A DNA stretch of 64,000 nt, from contig OZ037771.1 in the NCBI GenBank assembly GCA_964035545.1, forward strand, positions 4,768,628 through 4,832,627. The letters are read 5' to 3'. Positions 18,830-31,300 of this stretch are shown one piece after another. Source of the stretch: Bugula neritina (lineage: Eukaryota; Bryozoa; Gymnolaemata; Cheilostomatida; Bugulidae). Numbering within the stretch: the first letter of the stretch is position 1; each line of letters starts with the position of its first letter. The position numbers and the translations under genes are program-made. The notes beneath the pieces were generated by a model. That model was not told the DNA's origin, searched no databases, and saw nothing but the letters and a program-made list of their open reading frames with translations.

Positions 18830-19960
18830 AGGCCACCCATTTATCACAAAAAGAAACAGATTGAATTTTGTAGCCACCTTGAGAAATGAAGATATTAAAA
18901 CTTTATTTGTTGATTAAGCTGCAAAATTTAAAATAAAGGTCTCATTAGGTGAAGATACTACTATAGGACAGCAGACAAAAACATGCTGGTGGAAAAATGC
19001 TAAGAAAATGCTTATGGAACCAATTGCAAATGCCGTAGTGCTGAGCTCATCCGATCAGGAGAGTGTTAGAATTTAACCCAATATCTAGGAACCAGGAAAG
19101 TAATGGTGTTATTCCTGTTCCTTTCTCGTATCAAGAGTATATATTTATCTTAAAACCAGCTACTGCAATTGGGGCATTTGAATTATACAATCTCAACTTA
19201 CCAAACTTACAAAAAGCTTCATTAATAATGAAGCCATTGAGGTATATGATGGAGACTATAAGGAAGAAATATCATCTCAACTTATACCAAAAGACTGTAA
19301 AGGAAAAGGAGAAAGCAGACCATCTGCAAGGGTAAGTGTTAACTTTTAATTCGAAAAATTACCTTTTACTTTAAATGAATCAATTTCATTCACATTTAAA
19401 CAATTATTAAAATTTACAGACGATCTGCAAATAAAAGAATGCTTGATTTGAGCAGCGACAACAACATAAAAGATGACATATCATCAAAACACTTCATGAT
19501 GAATAAGGAGGCTCAACAAAAAATTGAAGATAATTTGGCCATGTTTAAAAAGTGGAGTGTCACGATGAACAAATATTCTTCTACATCTACTTGCTCTGCA
19601 AGCACACATGGTTAGTATTTTCAAGTTATTGAATATTTTTAATCTGTGTAAATTCTATCAATATGCCAAGTGTTTGATTATGTTAAAGGAAGTGATATAA
19701 AGAAGGTGAATTCAACTCCAAGAAAGGTTCTTCTGCCAACACCCTTCTCTTCATCCACTGTCATTGCCAATCCACCACCACCACATCCTTTTCAAAAACT
19801 ATCATCTGATGATAATCACGTTTATACCATTCGTTTAGAGGATGCAAAAGTTGAGGATCTTTTTATAGAGGTAATTATTCTTTGGAAGAGTTATATACAA
19901 GTTGCTTTTAATCTGTTTAGGGACCCAATTTTTACTTTTATATCTGTTTAACAAATTTTT
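18830..19960 (+). mobile_element. Unrecognised spliced repeat unit, copy 3 (best preserved)
   Basis: The exon-like frame at 19063-19332 (LEFNPISRNQESN, AFELYNLNLPNLQKASL, PLRYMMETIRKKYHL) ends at GG|GTAAGT. A second exon follows TTTACAG near 19420 (RSANKRMLDLSSDNN, MNKEAQQKIEDNLAMFKKW) and runs open to a GTTAGT donor near 19611. A third open segment (19670-19951, FDYVKGSDIKKVNSTPRKVL, then a PPPPHPF stretch, YTIRLEDAKVEDLF) may be its next exon. The upstream sequence from 18860 parallels that upstream of copy 2. Copy-like multiplicity argues for mobile DNA rather than a single host gene. The domain is unknown. Confidence 0.5.
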
Positions 19961-19999
19961 GTTTTTTATACAATTAACTTATTATAATATTTTATGCAT

Positions 20000-20420
20000 G
20001 CAAATATCTATGTTAAGGGAACTGATAGATGACTCTCAATTTGCCACAGATATTCATAAATTCCAATTTGTTGAATGTAAAATAAACTTTGGTGTTAGGA
20101 AAATGAATAACTACTGTAAAGGGTTCTTTAATTTTTACTGAAGGACCCCTGGTCTATTTAAACAAAAGTTCCATGGAAAAGGAATTATTGCTCTGAATTC
20201 AAAAACCTATTTTTGTTTAAAGATCTGAGGGTAAAAAACTTAGTACAAAAAGCATGATGAAACGATGTATTGACATAAAAAAGAAAAGTGGCTAAATGAA
20301 AAATCTAAAGTGCATGGAACAAAGGGCACAACAACAAAGTCATGATTACAATCAAACTAGGGCTGGTCTTAGTTTTTTTCTATGCTAAGCAAAAAGTACA
20401 TAGTGATGGAGTTACTACTT
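20000..20420 (+). pseudogene. Possible type-B DNA polymerase C-terminal remnant (Polinton-like)
   Basis: A stretch reading RTPGLFKQKF, GIIALNSKTYFC resembles the late palm/thumb region of the protein-primed polymerases of Maverick/Polinton-type elements. A later piece (HGTKGTTTKS) may continue it. A stop precedes the motif near 20140, and several stops and frame changes follow, so it is not functional. The assignment rests on remembered family patterns and on the two neighbouring remnants. Confidence 0.42.
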
Positions 20421-20706
20421 TTCCACTTGATATGTAGATATCGTGCTGTTATCACAAATATTGTGTATATCTTTTGATGCATAACAATGAATGGTAGGTA
20501 TATTATTATTTTTTACTTTTAAATGATTGTTTCGCTCTTACAATTATGTTGTATTTACAAATGTATGTGTGCTGTTTTTTTTATGACTTATTAAAAATAA
20601 ATCAAAATATAAAACTTCACACATGGTCTTTCAGATTAAAATGTATATATTATACTTGCACACTTCATTCCTTTGTCATAGATAGTTTAGTATCCAATTT
20701 ATCACA

Positions 20707-21010
20707 ATGCCTCTGCGCTTTAAAAGAAACCTTTCAGAATTACAAAAGCTTCATAGGGCATCACCTCGAAAGAAGAAAACCTTGCTTAAATCTGCAAATA
20801 GTGATTTAATTGGTGCACTTTGTGGTTGTGCTTGCAATATAATTAGAGAGAATGTTCCTTTTACTTCAAAGCAGTTCAATAATCTTAGGAAGCATCATAA
20901 ACAATTAAAAGCTCTCACTAATAAGTGAGTGTCAAAAATAAACGCAAAATCATTCAAAAGGGAGGATTTATTGAATTGTTGTTGAAGCCTCTTGCTAAGA
21001 TCTTGAATCG
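20707..21010 (+). pseudogene. Polinton/adintovirus-type small basic protein, frameshifted
   Basis: The 73-codon frame at 20707-20928 is basic and has the spacing of a small basic protein seen beside capsid genes in Maverick/Polinton-like elements: LHRASPRKKKTLLKSAN, LIGALCGCACNIIREN, LRKHHKQLKAL. It ends at a stop near 20926. The usual continuation (a basic stretch, then KGGFIELLLKPL) is present just downstream in another frame at 20940-21010, so a small indel has broken the gene. Described as a decayed copy only. Confidence 0.5.
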
Positions 21011-21015
21011 ACATC

Positions 21016-21780
21016 ATGAAAAAGTATTACCTAATTATTCCATCAAAATATGAAATGCTTAAATTAACTGCTAGTGCTGGAAATGATAAGCAACAAAATA
21101 AATCTGACATGTTTGCGCATCCAAATATTAAAAATGTAAAAGATATAGATCAAAATATAGAAGAAGCACTAAATAAATCAGACTCGACAGATTTTGAAAA
21201 GGTTGAAAAATACAATGCTTTATACTAGAGAAATATATCAGAAATTTTAGGAATGCTTTTTAAACCTCAAAATCTGAAGCAATCCTTGGTAAACCTGCTT
21301 TATAGCAACTATAGACTTAAATAATACTAAGGAAAATAAAAACAATAATCAGTTTCAATCTTTTGAAAAATCACTTGACAGTATTCCTACATTATACTGT
21401 CAAAAAGCCTGTAAATTGATAGATTTCCTGAAAAACAACAATCCATTTTCTTGTTAATCATGATAACGAGCTGCTTTACAAAGATCAAGTATTAAGAGGT
21501 TCAAATGTTAATCAATTGATCAATGATGCAGTACAAGGCAAAAAACCAGTAACAAGCGACCCATTATTTACACCGTTTGTAGAAAATTTGAATGCAGAAG
21601 GATACCCAGCTAAACAGATATTGTCCAAGAGCCCTTTCCAAAACCCTCCAATAACATCTAAAATAAGTATATTCCAAAACTGAAAAAAGGCAAGCCTCAA
21701 AGGCGTTTAGCCCCATATAAATATTCGTCTCAAACAGTAGATGACATACTGAAAAACTGAGTTTCCTCAAAATTATCAAA
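21016..21780 (+). pseudogene. Polinton-like structural/unknown gene, multiply broken
   Basis: It starts MKKYYLIIPSKYEML, a start seen in genes adjacent to the small basic protein in Polinton-like elements. The frame stops at 21228. Pieces in other frames follow: LLYKDQVLRGSNVNQLIN (21470-21530), DPLFTPFVENLNAEGYPAKQ, and a C-terminal tail PYKYSSQTVDDILKN with a stop near 21765. The same tail occurs at 17905-17960. Several stops and shifts separate the pieces. Together with the two preceding remnants this suggests a degenerate element of at least 1.8 kb. Confidence 0.45.
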
Positions 21781-21789
21781 AAACACAAT

Positions 21790-24700
21790 GCTGCAGCTTC
21801 CAACACATCAAACAATTTTTATTTTAATCCTTGAGAAGTTGGAAGCTTAGGTTGAAAGCGTGTATTTTCCAAACGTTTGAATTCCCACAAATTTGTTCAT
21901 ACGTTTGTGTTTTCGTGTCAAATAGACAATTCCGTGTGATTCTCACAAGTGTGAGGCCAGGCCTTTGCTCTAGCAGCAGATAGATGCTGACAGGCCAGAC
22001 AGAGCTATAGCATCCAACTACTATTATAAACCAATCAACTTGTCAGTTATAAAGCTAATGACTGATTTACGTGTTGGCTACAGTATTGATAAATTGGTAC
22101 TTAATTGTGCAATAACAAGTCAATACCATTCTGTAAGCATGCGTAGAGTTCATCAATCAAACTAGGACTAGGCCGGCGCTCAAATTAAGCAGGCTGAAGC
22201 CGTATACCAACTAGTAATCTTTAAAATCATGAACCATAAATTTATCTAGAGCTTAAAAAGTAGCCACATTTACTAGCACATACAGCCTCTTGAGTTAATG
22301 AACAATCCATACAAAACTACCACTGCTCTTGTAAGAGCTGAGGTGAACAGCCAGTTGAAATTTGCATTGCATGTAACTACATGATGAATCACTGTCATAA
22401 TATATTTGACTGTTGCTTTCATTAGATTAAATATGATTATATAACAAGTATGACAGGCTTTCTATCAGTACCCAGTTTTTACCATCATAATTTAAGGTGA
22501 CACGGCTGGTAAAACACGCAGTTTTCAAAGGTTCAAATTTCATCTCTTTCACTTCTAGCTTTGCACGTTTTACCATGCTTAGGTTTTAAACCAAGTATCA
22601 AAAAACAAAAAATGTAAAAGTTCATTTTTTTAGCACTTCCTTCTGCCTTTTTTATAACTAGTAGCTGAAAAATAGTGCATCAGTAGTAAAATAAAACTTA
22701 TGATACTTAAGCCTGAGTGACCCAGATAGTTCTATTGATTTATTGTTTTTATTGGGATAGAGTTTGCAACAGCAGAGTAGAAAAAAGTAAAAATTGAAAA
22801 TCCTGCTAAACTACTTTATATATATATATAGTAGCTTAGTGACAAGCAATGCAAAACTAGTGCACGATTCCAATGCTTCACAGCACAGCAAACATTCTGT
22901 CAAATAACTTTTAAATTGAAAAGCTTATCAATAACATAACTTTAATAATAAAGTCAGGTACTAATATTATATAACAGTGTTGTAGGGTCTTGATGCATTT
23001 AAGAACCATTTACAATAACTATACAGTTACTAACTACTTATCAGACAGAGTACGGCTGTATGTTGTAGATTTTCTATCAACACAATAGCAAAAACAGGAA
23101 TACATTTATCATAAAATGACACCTTTTGCCTGAAATGAGTTATGAAATAGCTTTTAAATGCAAATGCAACTATTAAAGCTACTGCTGTATGATAAACAAC
23201 ATTGTGGGTACTTTCTGAAATGCTGGTCATGATTGATAAATATATGGCAAAACTAAACGTTATTTATGAAACTCTGAATATGCAAATATCCTGGTAAGAC
23301 ACCAGCTAGGTAATTACTTGGTTGCACCCATGTATGCCATATGGTCTTCAATTATATTATTGAAAATACCAAATCTTATATTTACCAATCAGTTATATTA
23401 TGTTGCCAGGACACTATGTCTTCTATACATGCTACAGAGGACAGCTACCAGACAGCTACAATATATACAATATAAAACCAGTACAATATTTTATCAAAGC
23501 TGTAAAAACATCATTGTGAATGCTTTTGTTATATGCGAGTGGTAGTGTGCCTCTACACAATTACCTATGGGTGCTAGCGTGATAACTATAAAATTGCTGA
23601 TTTAACAAGAGTGACCTGTCAACTACAATACCAATTGGAGTTGCCAGAGAAAATCATTCTCGTGTTACCACAACCAGAGCTAACTGCTGGCATTTATAAA
23701 ATCAACATAGCATCAATGCACTATGAACTATAGTTAGGACTGTGATAAACAGCCATGCACAAACTGAAAAATAATTGCCCTCACTGGGATTCGAACCCAA
23801 GACCTCTGGATTGCAAGCAAGTGTGCTAATCATTACACCACTGGATCACTGGTAAAATCATCACTACATAAACCAGGCAACAGCAAATAATTAATAAAAG
23901 ATTAATTCCTCACTATTTGAGAGAATTAAAGGAGATTGTTGTGGACTGATAACTAACTACATATAAAAGTTATAATTTTAGACAACCACAGACTTAAACT
24001 ACATTGCTTGTAGCTTCCACTTTATAATTCTAAAAGTTTAAAGTCTCCTTAGATAGTGTTACAAAATATTTCATAAGAGAAACTTTATTATTTTGAATAA
24101 ACTAAACAAGGGCTATAAAACTAAAACTTAACATCAAAACAGAAAATTTAGAGCTGTTAACCTCATTAATTTTATATTATGTTATTAAAGCTATACATTT
24201 GCCTAATTAAAATCATCCTACACTATACCCAGTCAGTTATTTATGATATACATACCATGATTCCTATTTTCTGACCAAACAATAATTGTTTATGCCTTAG
24301 CTGGCATTTTCTCTAATAACTTTCAGATTGATTCAATGTGACCAGTTTTGTTACACATGCCATGTATAAACAAAGTAGGCTCCAACTTTTATCCTGACTA
24401 AATGTTTATATAGTGCACCTATAATGAAATAAAACAAAGTCCAATACACCATATTGGATACTAAAACTATATATTATTTCTAAATAAACTTAATTTTTAA
24501 TAAAAAAATACAAACTTCTTTAAAATAAATATTCTTTTTATGATCTCCTGTCTGGTAATTCATTCCCCTGCATATTTTTATAGAGACCTAGAATTTGCTA
24601 ATTCTAATGCAAAAAGCTTGCATCCACTATAAAGTAGATCTCGTGTGGTATTCATGGGTATCTTAAATGAAATCATAATTGTGAAATATAATATATTTTA

Positions 24701-25360
24701 CATTGTGCATAATATCATACTAGTTTGAACAAATCAGTCTTAAGTTTTTGCATAATGTGAACAAGTTTTGACTGTCACAAAACTTTTAAAAGCTGAAGAA
24801 GAAGCTGACTGAAGTGTTAGTCAAGCAGTTATTAGTATTAGTATGTGAATAAGTTTAGAGTTGATATAAATATAAACTTACCATTTAACCCAGCATTAAG
24901 GCAGTGAGAAATCTAGCAAACTAGCTGGAACTGTAAAAATTAAGATGATCTATAAATGACTTAATTGTTTCCTCTATGCTTTTTAAAAATGAAAAATATA
25001 GGAAAGCCACAACTTGAGAGAAACCTTAATTAGTTTTCTTATAGTTTACAGGACAAGCGGCAAGCTTGCAATAACATTATATATTCACCACATTTCCATC
25101 ATAATGAGAATGGATTGCAATTTGCATAACAGGATAATAGTTATACCGCAGGAAGCGGCGTTGGTTTCTTCCAGTTTATGATGACGAATTACAATTAATA
25201 GATATAGTATCTGTGTGGACTCTCAGTGCGTAACTGCATATTGCTTATATATATAAACAATTGTGCAATATTTTGACTACTTTCATTTGATTTAGTGTTA
25301 TAAAATATCTTGAATAAACTTTTTTTTATATTTCTACTGGAACATTTTGAGTATCACAAA
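21790..25360. other. Intergenic 3.6 kb, no gene recognised
   Basis: AT-rich sequence with a short TA run at 22818-22831 and the tRNA-like remnant at 23775-23855. Small open frames (23030-23230 minus, 23318-23545 plus) show no domain. The last few hundred bases may hold the 3' UTR of the otopetrin gene. Confidence 0.6.
23775..23853 (-). repeat. tRNA-like sequence (tRNA pseudogene or SINE head)
   Basis: The complement reads GTGTAATGATTAGCAC (D-arm/A box) and GGTCTTGGGTTCGAATCCCA (T-arm/B box), with correct spacing. The anticodon stem (CTTGC against TCCAG) and the acceptor ends do not pair, so it is not an intact tRNA gene. Confidence 0.6.
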
Positions 25361-25364
25361 AACT

Positions 25365-28300
25365 TTATACTTGTACAATTGACAAATTAGTCGTACGATA
25401 TGCATTATACCAAATTCCTATAAAACAAGAGGCTGAAAACAAATAGTAAAATATTACAAATGGAGAAAGGACAACTTCTATAAAATCCCATGAAATGCTA
25501 CTTATCATTAATAACTGAGCATTAAAACCTTGCGATAAGATAATATTGAACAATGAAATAATCCACAGTGCAATATTAGCTACAGCTAAAAATGTGACGC
25601 ACTCCCTGCCAGGTTTTGACACACTAGAGTTCGTACTTGGCAGGTGAGAGTCAGGTGTACAGAGTTTAAGTGACATGACAATAACTGACATCTGTGCCAG
25701 TGATTGCACCAACTCAGTAAGACATGTGGCTAAGACTAGCAAACCTTTCAACTTATTTATATATATAATACCAGACACAATACCAACTATATCATGAGAT
25801 AGAATAGATAAGGCACACACTGCTAATAGAATATCTTCTAGTTGACTATTTTTACAGTCATTATGGTCCAGTATCCTCAGTTTTAGTAAAGCCACGACTG
25901 TCAGAACTGTCATGGTAAGATATAAGGCTATTTGATATATGTGTATAAGAAGGGTAGCCTTAGTATCATAATAGTTTTCAGAAGTTAAGAAGAAAAAGAG
26001 AATAAGACACGCTATCGCAGCCATGAGTGAGAGAATCCCAAGAAACAAGCCTCTACTGGTGTGACCACAGTCTATGGTATGATGACTGTTGTGTTTAGCT
26101 TCTAGACTTTGTTCCTTACATTCAGTGCACCTTGTGTCTGAGTCTACATCCACTGATCGCCACATTACATACAGTATACCTAAAATGCAACATATGCACA
26201 TGTAACTCAAGCATTAATTGTTGCTTTTTCTGAACATGTTATCATATAGAAAATGTATACAAACCAACTCAATGCGGGTTTGTTTGATGAGAAATATTAC
26301 TGCGTATTTCTGTTTATACTTATAAACATAACTTGTGTTATGATATTTTACAACTGTTGGAATCAAGACTTCAGCATGCTTTTAAAATCTAAATAAGTGG
26401 TATGTATTTCCAATGAACATTTTTGCTTGCTTTAAAGTTACCTTTCCCAATGAATTGAACGGTTTTTATAAGCTTTACAAAAACATAATTTATATTGTCA
26501 AATAAATAGGGCCCCATCCTTACTTTCTTTTAGGTGACACCCCATATTTTTATACTCTTTAATGAACATTTTGATGAAATAAATAGAACGGCACAAACTT
26601 ACTCATGGCTAGCAGGCAGAACTGTGCAGTGCAGGGGTAAGTGTAAGCAGAGGCTTTGAGTGTCAGTTGAACAACGTCTTCATTACTGGTGCATCCCAAC
26701 GCATCTATTCTGTTGTTATTGAGTACAGTTAGTAGGTTGTCTTCTCCTGCATCTTCAACTACAAGGTTATATAGTCACAACATTATAACAGGTATGCATT
26801 ACTATAAGACTTTTATATTATACACAAATGATATATTTTATATATCTTATATAATAGCTTAATTTACTGTACATAAGTATAATTGCTCGGTTGTTGATAA
26901 ATTAGAGTTAAATTGGATACTTTTACACTAAACTGATAAGATATCCCAATGTGTAAATTTTAGAAAGAAATTTTAAAGTGATTCTTATTAAATTTATTCT
27001 TGTGGATTAATATGTTTATTTGGGTAAAGTTTAATTCACCTCTACTTTGCTTGAATTATTAGCTGTATGCAACTTATTGTCATTTCATTGTTTAACTGCA
27101 AGGCTCTAAATATCATTTCTATTATATAATATATAGAAGTAAATCATGTTTCTAAAAAAATAAACCTGATCAGCAATGAATAAAGCTCTATATGTAAAGT
27201 TATCACAACTCCTCAGTCCATCAGGTGTTTAGGGATAAGGTTTATAAACTCATGTGAGATTATTACTACAGATTTACTTAAAACAGCCACTCCATGGTGA
27301 AATTGACCGCAGTTGTTTTGAGTTGCCGGCAAAATTATTTGTTGTTGTCAATTATTGAATTAGCAACTTTGAAAGCAACTATAGAATGTTTTGCTATACA
27401 TATTTCTGCAACAAATTAATTATATAGAACTTTTTGTCAAAATATTATATGAATAATTGGAAGTGTCAATATGTGAATAATACGAAATGCAATTATAAGA
27501 AATATAAACACTTCGAATCAAGCGGAAACCCGCCACTCTCGTAGGACCATGGCAGTGAAAAGTAACCAAAAGTGATTATATGAATAATTTAATGCTTGCA
27601 AACAAACAGCTGGTATGCGAGAACTCGGTCATGATTAACTGATGTATAACCACAGCGCATACCTTCATTGTAATCCCTCCCTTCTCTGAGACTTGCAGGA
27701 GTGTTATTGGATGGTAGAGTTAGTTGGTAGTTTGAAGAGCTGTACCGTTGAAATGTTTGCTTCTTATAATTATCGTATTGCGTAATAGTGCTTGTAATCC
27801 ATATAAAGGTGTTGGCAGCTATAAGATGCATTATCCCAAACTTAGCAGCTACCGGATATCGTCTGATATTCATCTACAATAACAGTTGAAGTTTATATTA
27901 AAAAAGCAGTTGCATTGTAAAGTGCTAATACTAGCTATAGTACTGACAGAAAACCAATGCTCATATATTATTATAATGAGTCAGACTTTTCTTTTTCTAA
28001 TTTTGTTCATGCCTAGCTATATTATTATTAGTATTTACTCTGAATTTCAAAACGTGTTTTCATGTCTATGATATGTGATAAATAAATAAATAAATCATGT
28101 AATCAATCAATAATGAGTAATTACAAGTTTAAAATACAATCATCACTGCTGCTGTTGTTGGTGCAGCTGCTAATTACAACAGTTAATAAGAATTGGCAAT
28201 GTCTTTACAGTATAGTACCTTGGCATTATTAAAGATAAAGTATATCTCTGTCATCATTAGAGTTGCTTGTGCAATGGGTTGGGCTGCACTGTGAAACTGG

Positions 28301-31300
28301 AGAGAGCAGCCATTTCCCATCTGTCCACTCAACCTTAGACCACAGTCTACTAGACTTCCAGCGCAGAATACTGTAATTGAAGTATTGCACATTATATAAT
28401 ACACACAAACGCACACATATAAGACATGAAATGCATTTTCATAATATTATAATATTTAGTAATTTTTCACAGTAAGCATTTTATTACCATAATTATGTTT
28501 TCTCTTTTATAAGCTTATATTGTTGGTAGTTTAGAAAATACATACACACTGCAGCCACTCGTAGAAATAGACTTGCAATACTGGGAATGTTATCAAAGTT
28601 GTCTTTCCTATGCTGAGCTGCCATTGGCTGAACTCCACTCGTTTCTTGAATTGGATGACTGGAGAGATTTCGTCTTATTTTACTTTGAGTTCTGTTGTCT
28701 TTTATTACAGTGGCATAGACATAGAGGAGAAACAGAAGGCTCATCCCATATAGGTACATAAAGTAGGCCTACAACAAACCATTCTACCTCATCCTAAACT
28801 TGTAAGCTTGCATAAAACAATTTCACTGCATACAATTTGATTAACTTTCTAAGATCAAGCATTATCAATTATGAAACTGCTGCAATAGTTTTTTTGTAAA
28901 ACTAGAGCTAGTGTATGAGCATAAAAATAACAAAAATTGTATTTTATTATCTAGAATAAAACCTAAACTAAAAATATTAAAATAAAGTCAAGTTTTGCTG
29001 CTAGTTGTCTCTGATTATTTTCTTAGTGGAAAAAATTACACAACAGTAAACAATTAATAGCTTTTACCTCCTATTTAGAAACCGATAACTTTTATAACTT
29101 GCTCTTCATGCAATTGAAACAACTGTACAAATTTTAGTTCACACACGTTGCATCATATGATAAACAGCATATTTCGAGCCATTATTATTCACACTTTTTT
29201 TATAATAAATTAAGGCTTTGAGACAAAATTGGAAACTAACGTATTAGTTAAGGATGATTTTCTTTGCTCACTAAACCGTATATTAAGCTGATTATTCTAT
29301 TTGTTTAGCACTGGAGGATTTCTCAGTGATGCTATTGAGTTAAAAAGATGAAGGGGTGATAAACGAGTGGCTATTGATTCTCTGCTTTTTGTTTGTATAA
29401 TTAGCATTGTCTACAAATATCTAAAGGCTTAGTGCACTAAGAATAAAGGATATCGTCTGAATTAGAGGCTGACAAAGTCTTACAACTTTAAGCTATAATA
29501 ATCTGAGATGTGTGCTGAGATCAATAACTTGCTTCATTTATAAGAATCCCTGAAACTCCGCTTATCAATGTGTGTAAATTAAAAATTAAAGTTATGGTTA
29601 CTAAAAACCTGACTACATTATGAAAAAAAAGCTTGGAAATGCATTTTTCTATAACTCACAGCTGAGTGCATAAAAATACAATTTTGTAAAGATAGAATAA
29701 CTTCTAATCCATCCACAAGATATTGAAATTAATTAAAATAAATTGTTAGATATTCAGCCTTTGATAATGATATTACTCAAGATTAGATGCAGTCATAGCC
29801 TAGTGGTTTGTACATGTCCAATTTGGGCTCATGTAAGGTAATCCAAGTCCTGCTATATGCTACAATTGATGATGTCAGGCAGAAGAAGCTTGACCCCAGT
29901 TGCTCCATGGTGAATGATAGCCATAACTTCAGACAAGGGTCATATGATTTATCACCAGATAAAAAGGATTAAGTCCAAGAATCCGAAAGCATTAACAGAT
30001 AAAAACCAATAGTATTATAAGTACAAAGTCATAAATCTATGTCTTATGAAAGCATTAATTATAGGATGAATTTTGTTGGTTTTTCAATGGTTGATGGTTT
30101 TCCCAAGGTATTACAGTATGAGCATCTCCTTACACCTAGATATTGCTACCCATAATATTAATCCTCTGCTTTCTATGCTAATACAGAGAGTAGCCTTGGT
30201 CTAGAGGTTAAAGCGGTTGCCTTATAGTGAACACGAGGTCATGGGTTCGATCCCCGACAAAGGCCATTGGTGATGTTAGGAAGAGCATCCAGTCATAATT
30301 GCTCCTGTGCCTCATTTAAATAAGACTTTAGCTCGATTTTAACAAAAATCTTTTCCACCGCAGGGGTTTCTCACAGGGATAGCGACTATATACTTGCGTG
30401 AGTTTTTTCTTTGCTAATACAAACTTGCATGTGGAGACAAAAAGAATACAATTTATAGCACATGTTTTCAGTTCTATTATCAAAAGTTTAGTTTTGCTGT
30501 ACTGAAGGAAATTACCTCAAAGATGTAAGAGTTTGTGTCTATTCCATTTCTTACTTCAAAAACAGGAAGGATGACTCCAAATAATACAAGAATCACTGCA
30601 TAGGCTGTGCTGAGAAATCCCACAATTCTAGATCTGTAACAGTACAAACCAAACAGTAATAAACTACAGCAACAATATATGTTTTATTTGACATTATAGT
30701 TCATGAAAATGGATAACCTAATTTTTCATTAGATTTCTCCTAGCAATTTCAAATTCGAATTTAGACATACATTTGGTGTTAACACAAACATGATCTGTAA
30801 TTTTTTGAAATGTAAATTTCATTTACTTCTACTATAAATTAGGGGAATACAAATTTTTACAGCTTGATTTTTAATAAGGCAATTGTACAATTTAAAATTT
30901 CTATTTAACTGGCAATTAAAACGCAGTTTATGTAATTTCTTTGAGTAAGTGTTATTTTCAATACACTTATTTTAGAAATATAGATTAACATCAGGCGCTG
31001 ATTAATACGGTTTTTCATATTTTGCTAATAAAAAGGAAACAGTTTAAACATCATATTCTTATGACCACATATATATTTTTTTCACCCTCAGTTGAGTGTG
31101 TAGTTTTGACGGAAAATATCAGCTATAATGCGTTGGAGTAATGACTGTTGCATAAGTATATAACTTAGTTAGCCGATTTCTCATACAACTGTTAGAATAA
31201 CTTTGTAACTATCAACTAATAACTTTAATCACTCTTTTTTGACATAAAATATGTCAGAAGCTTTAAATAATAAAACTAATTAATAATTACACTTTGGCAG

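Noticed and set aside
23775-23853. Functional tRNA gene
   Set aside because: A and B boxes are present, but the anticodon and acceptor stems do not pair.
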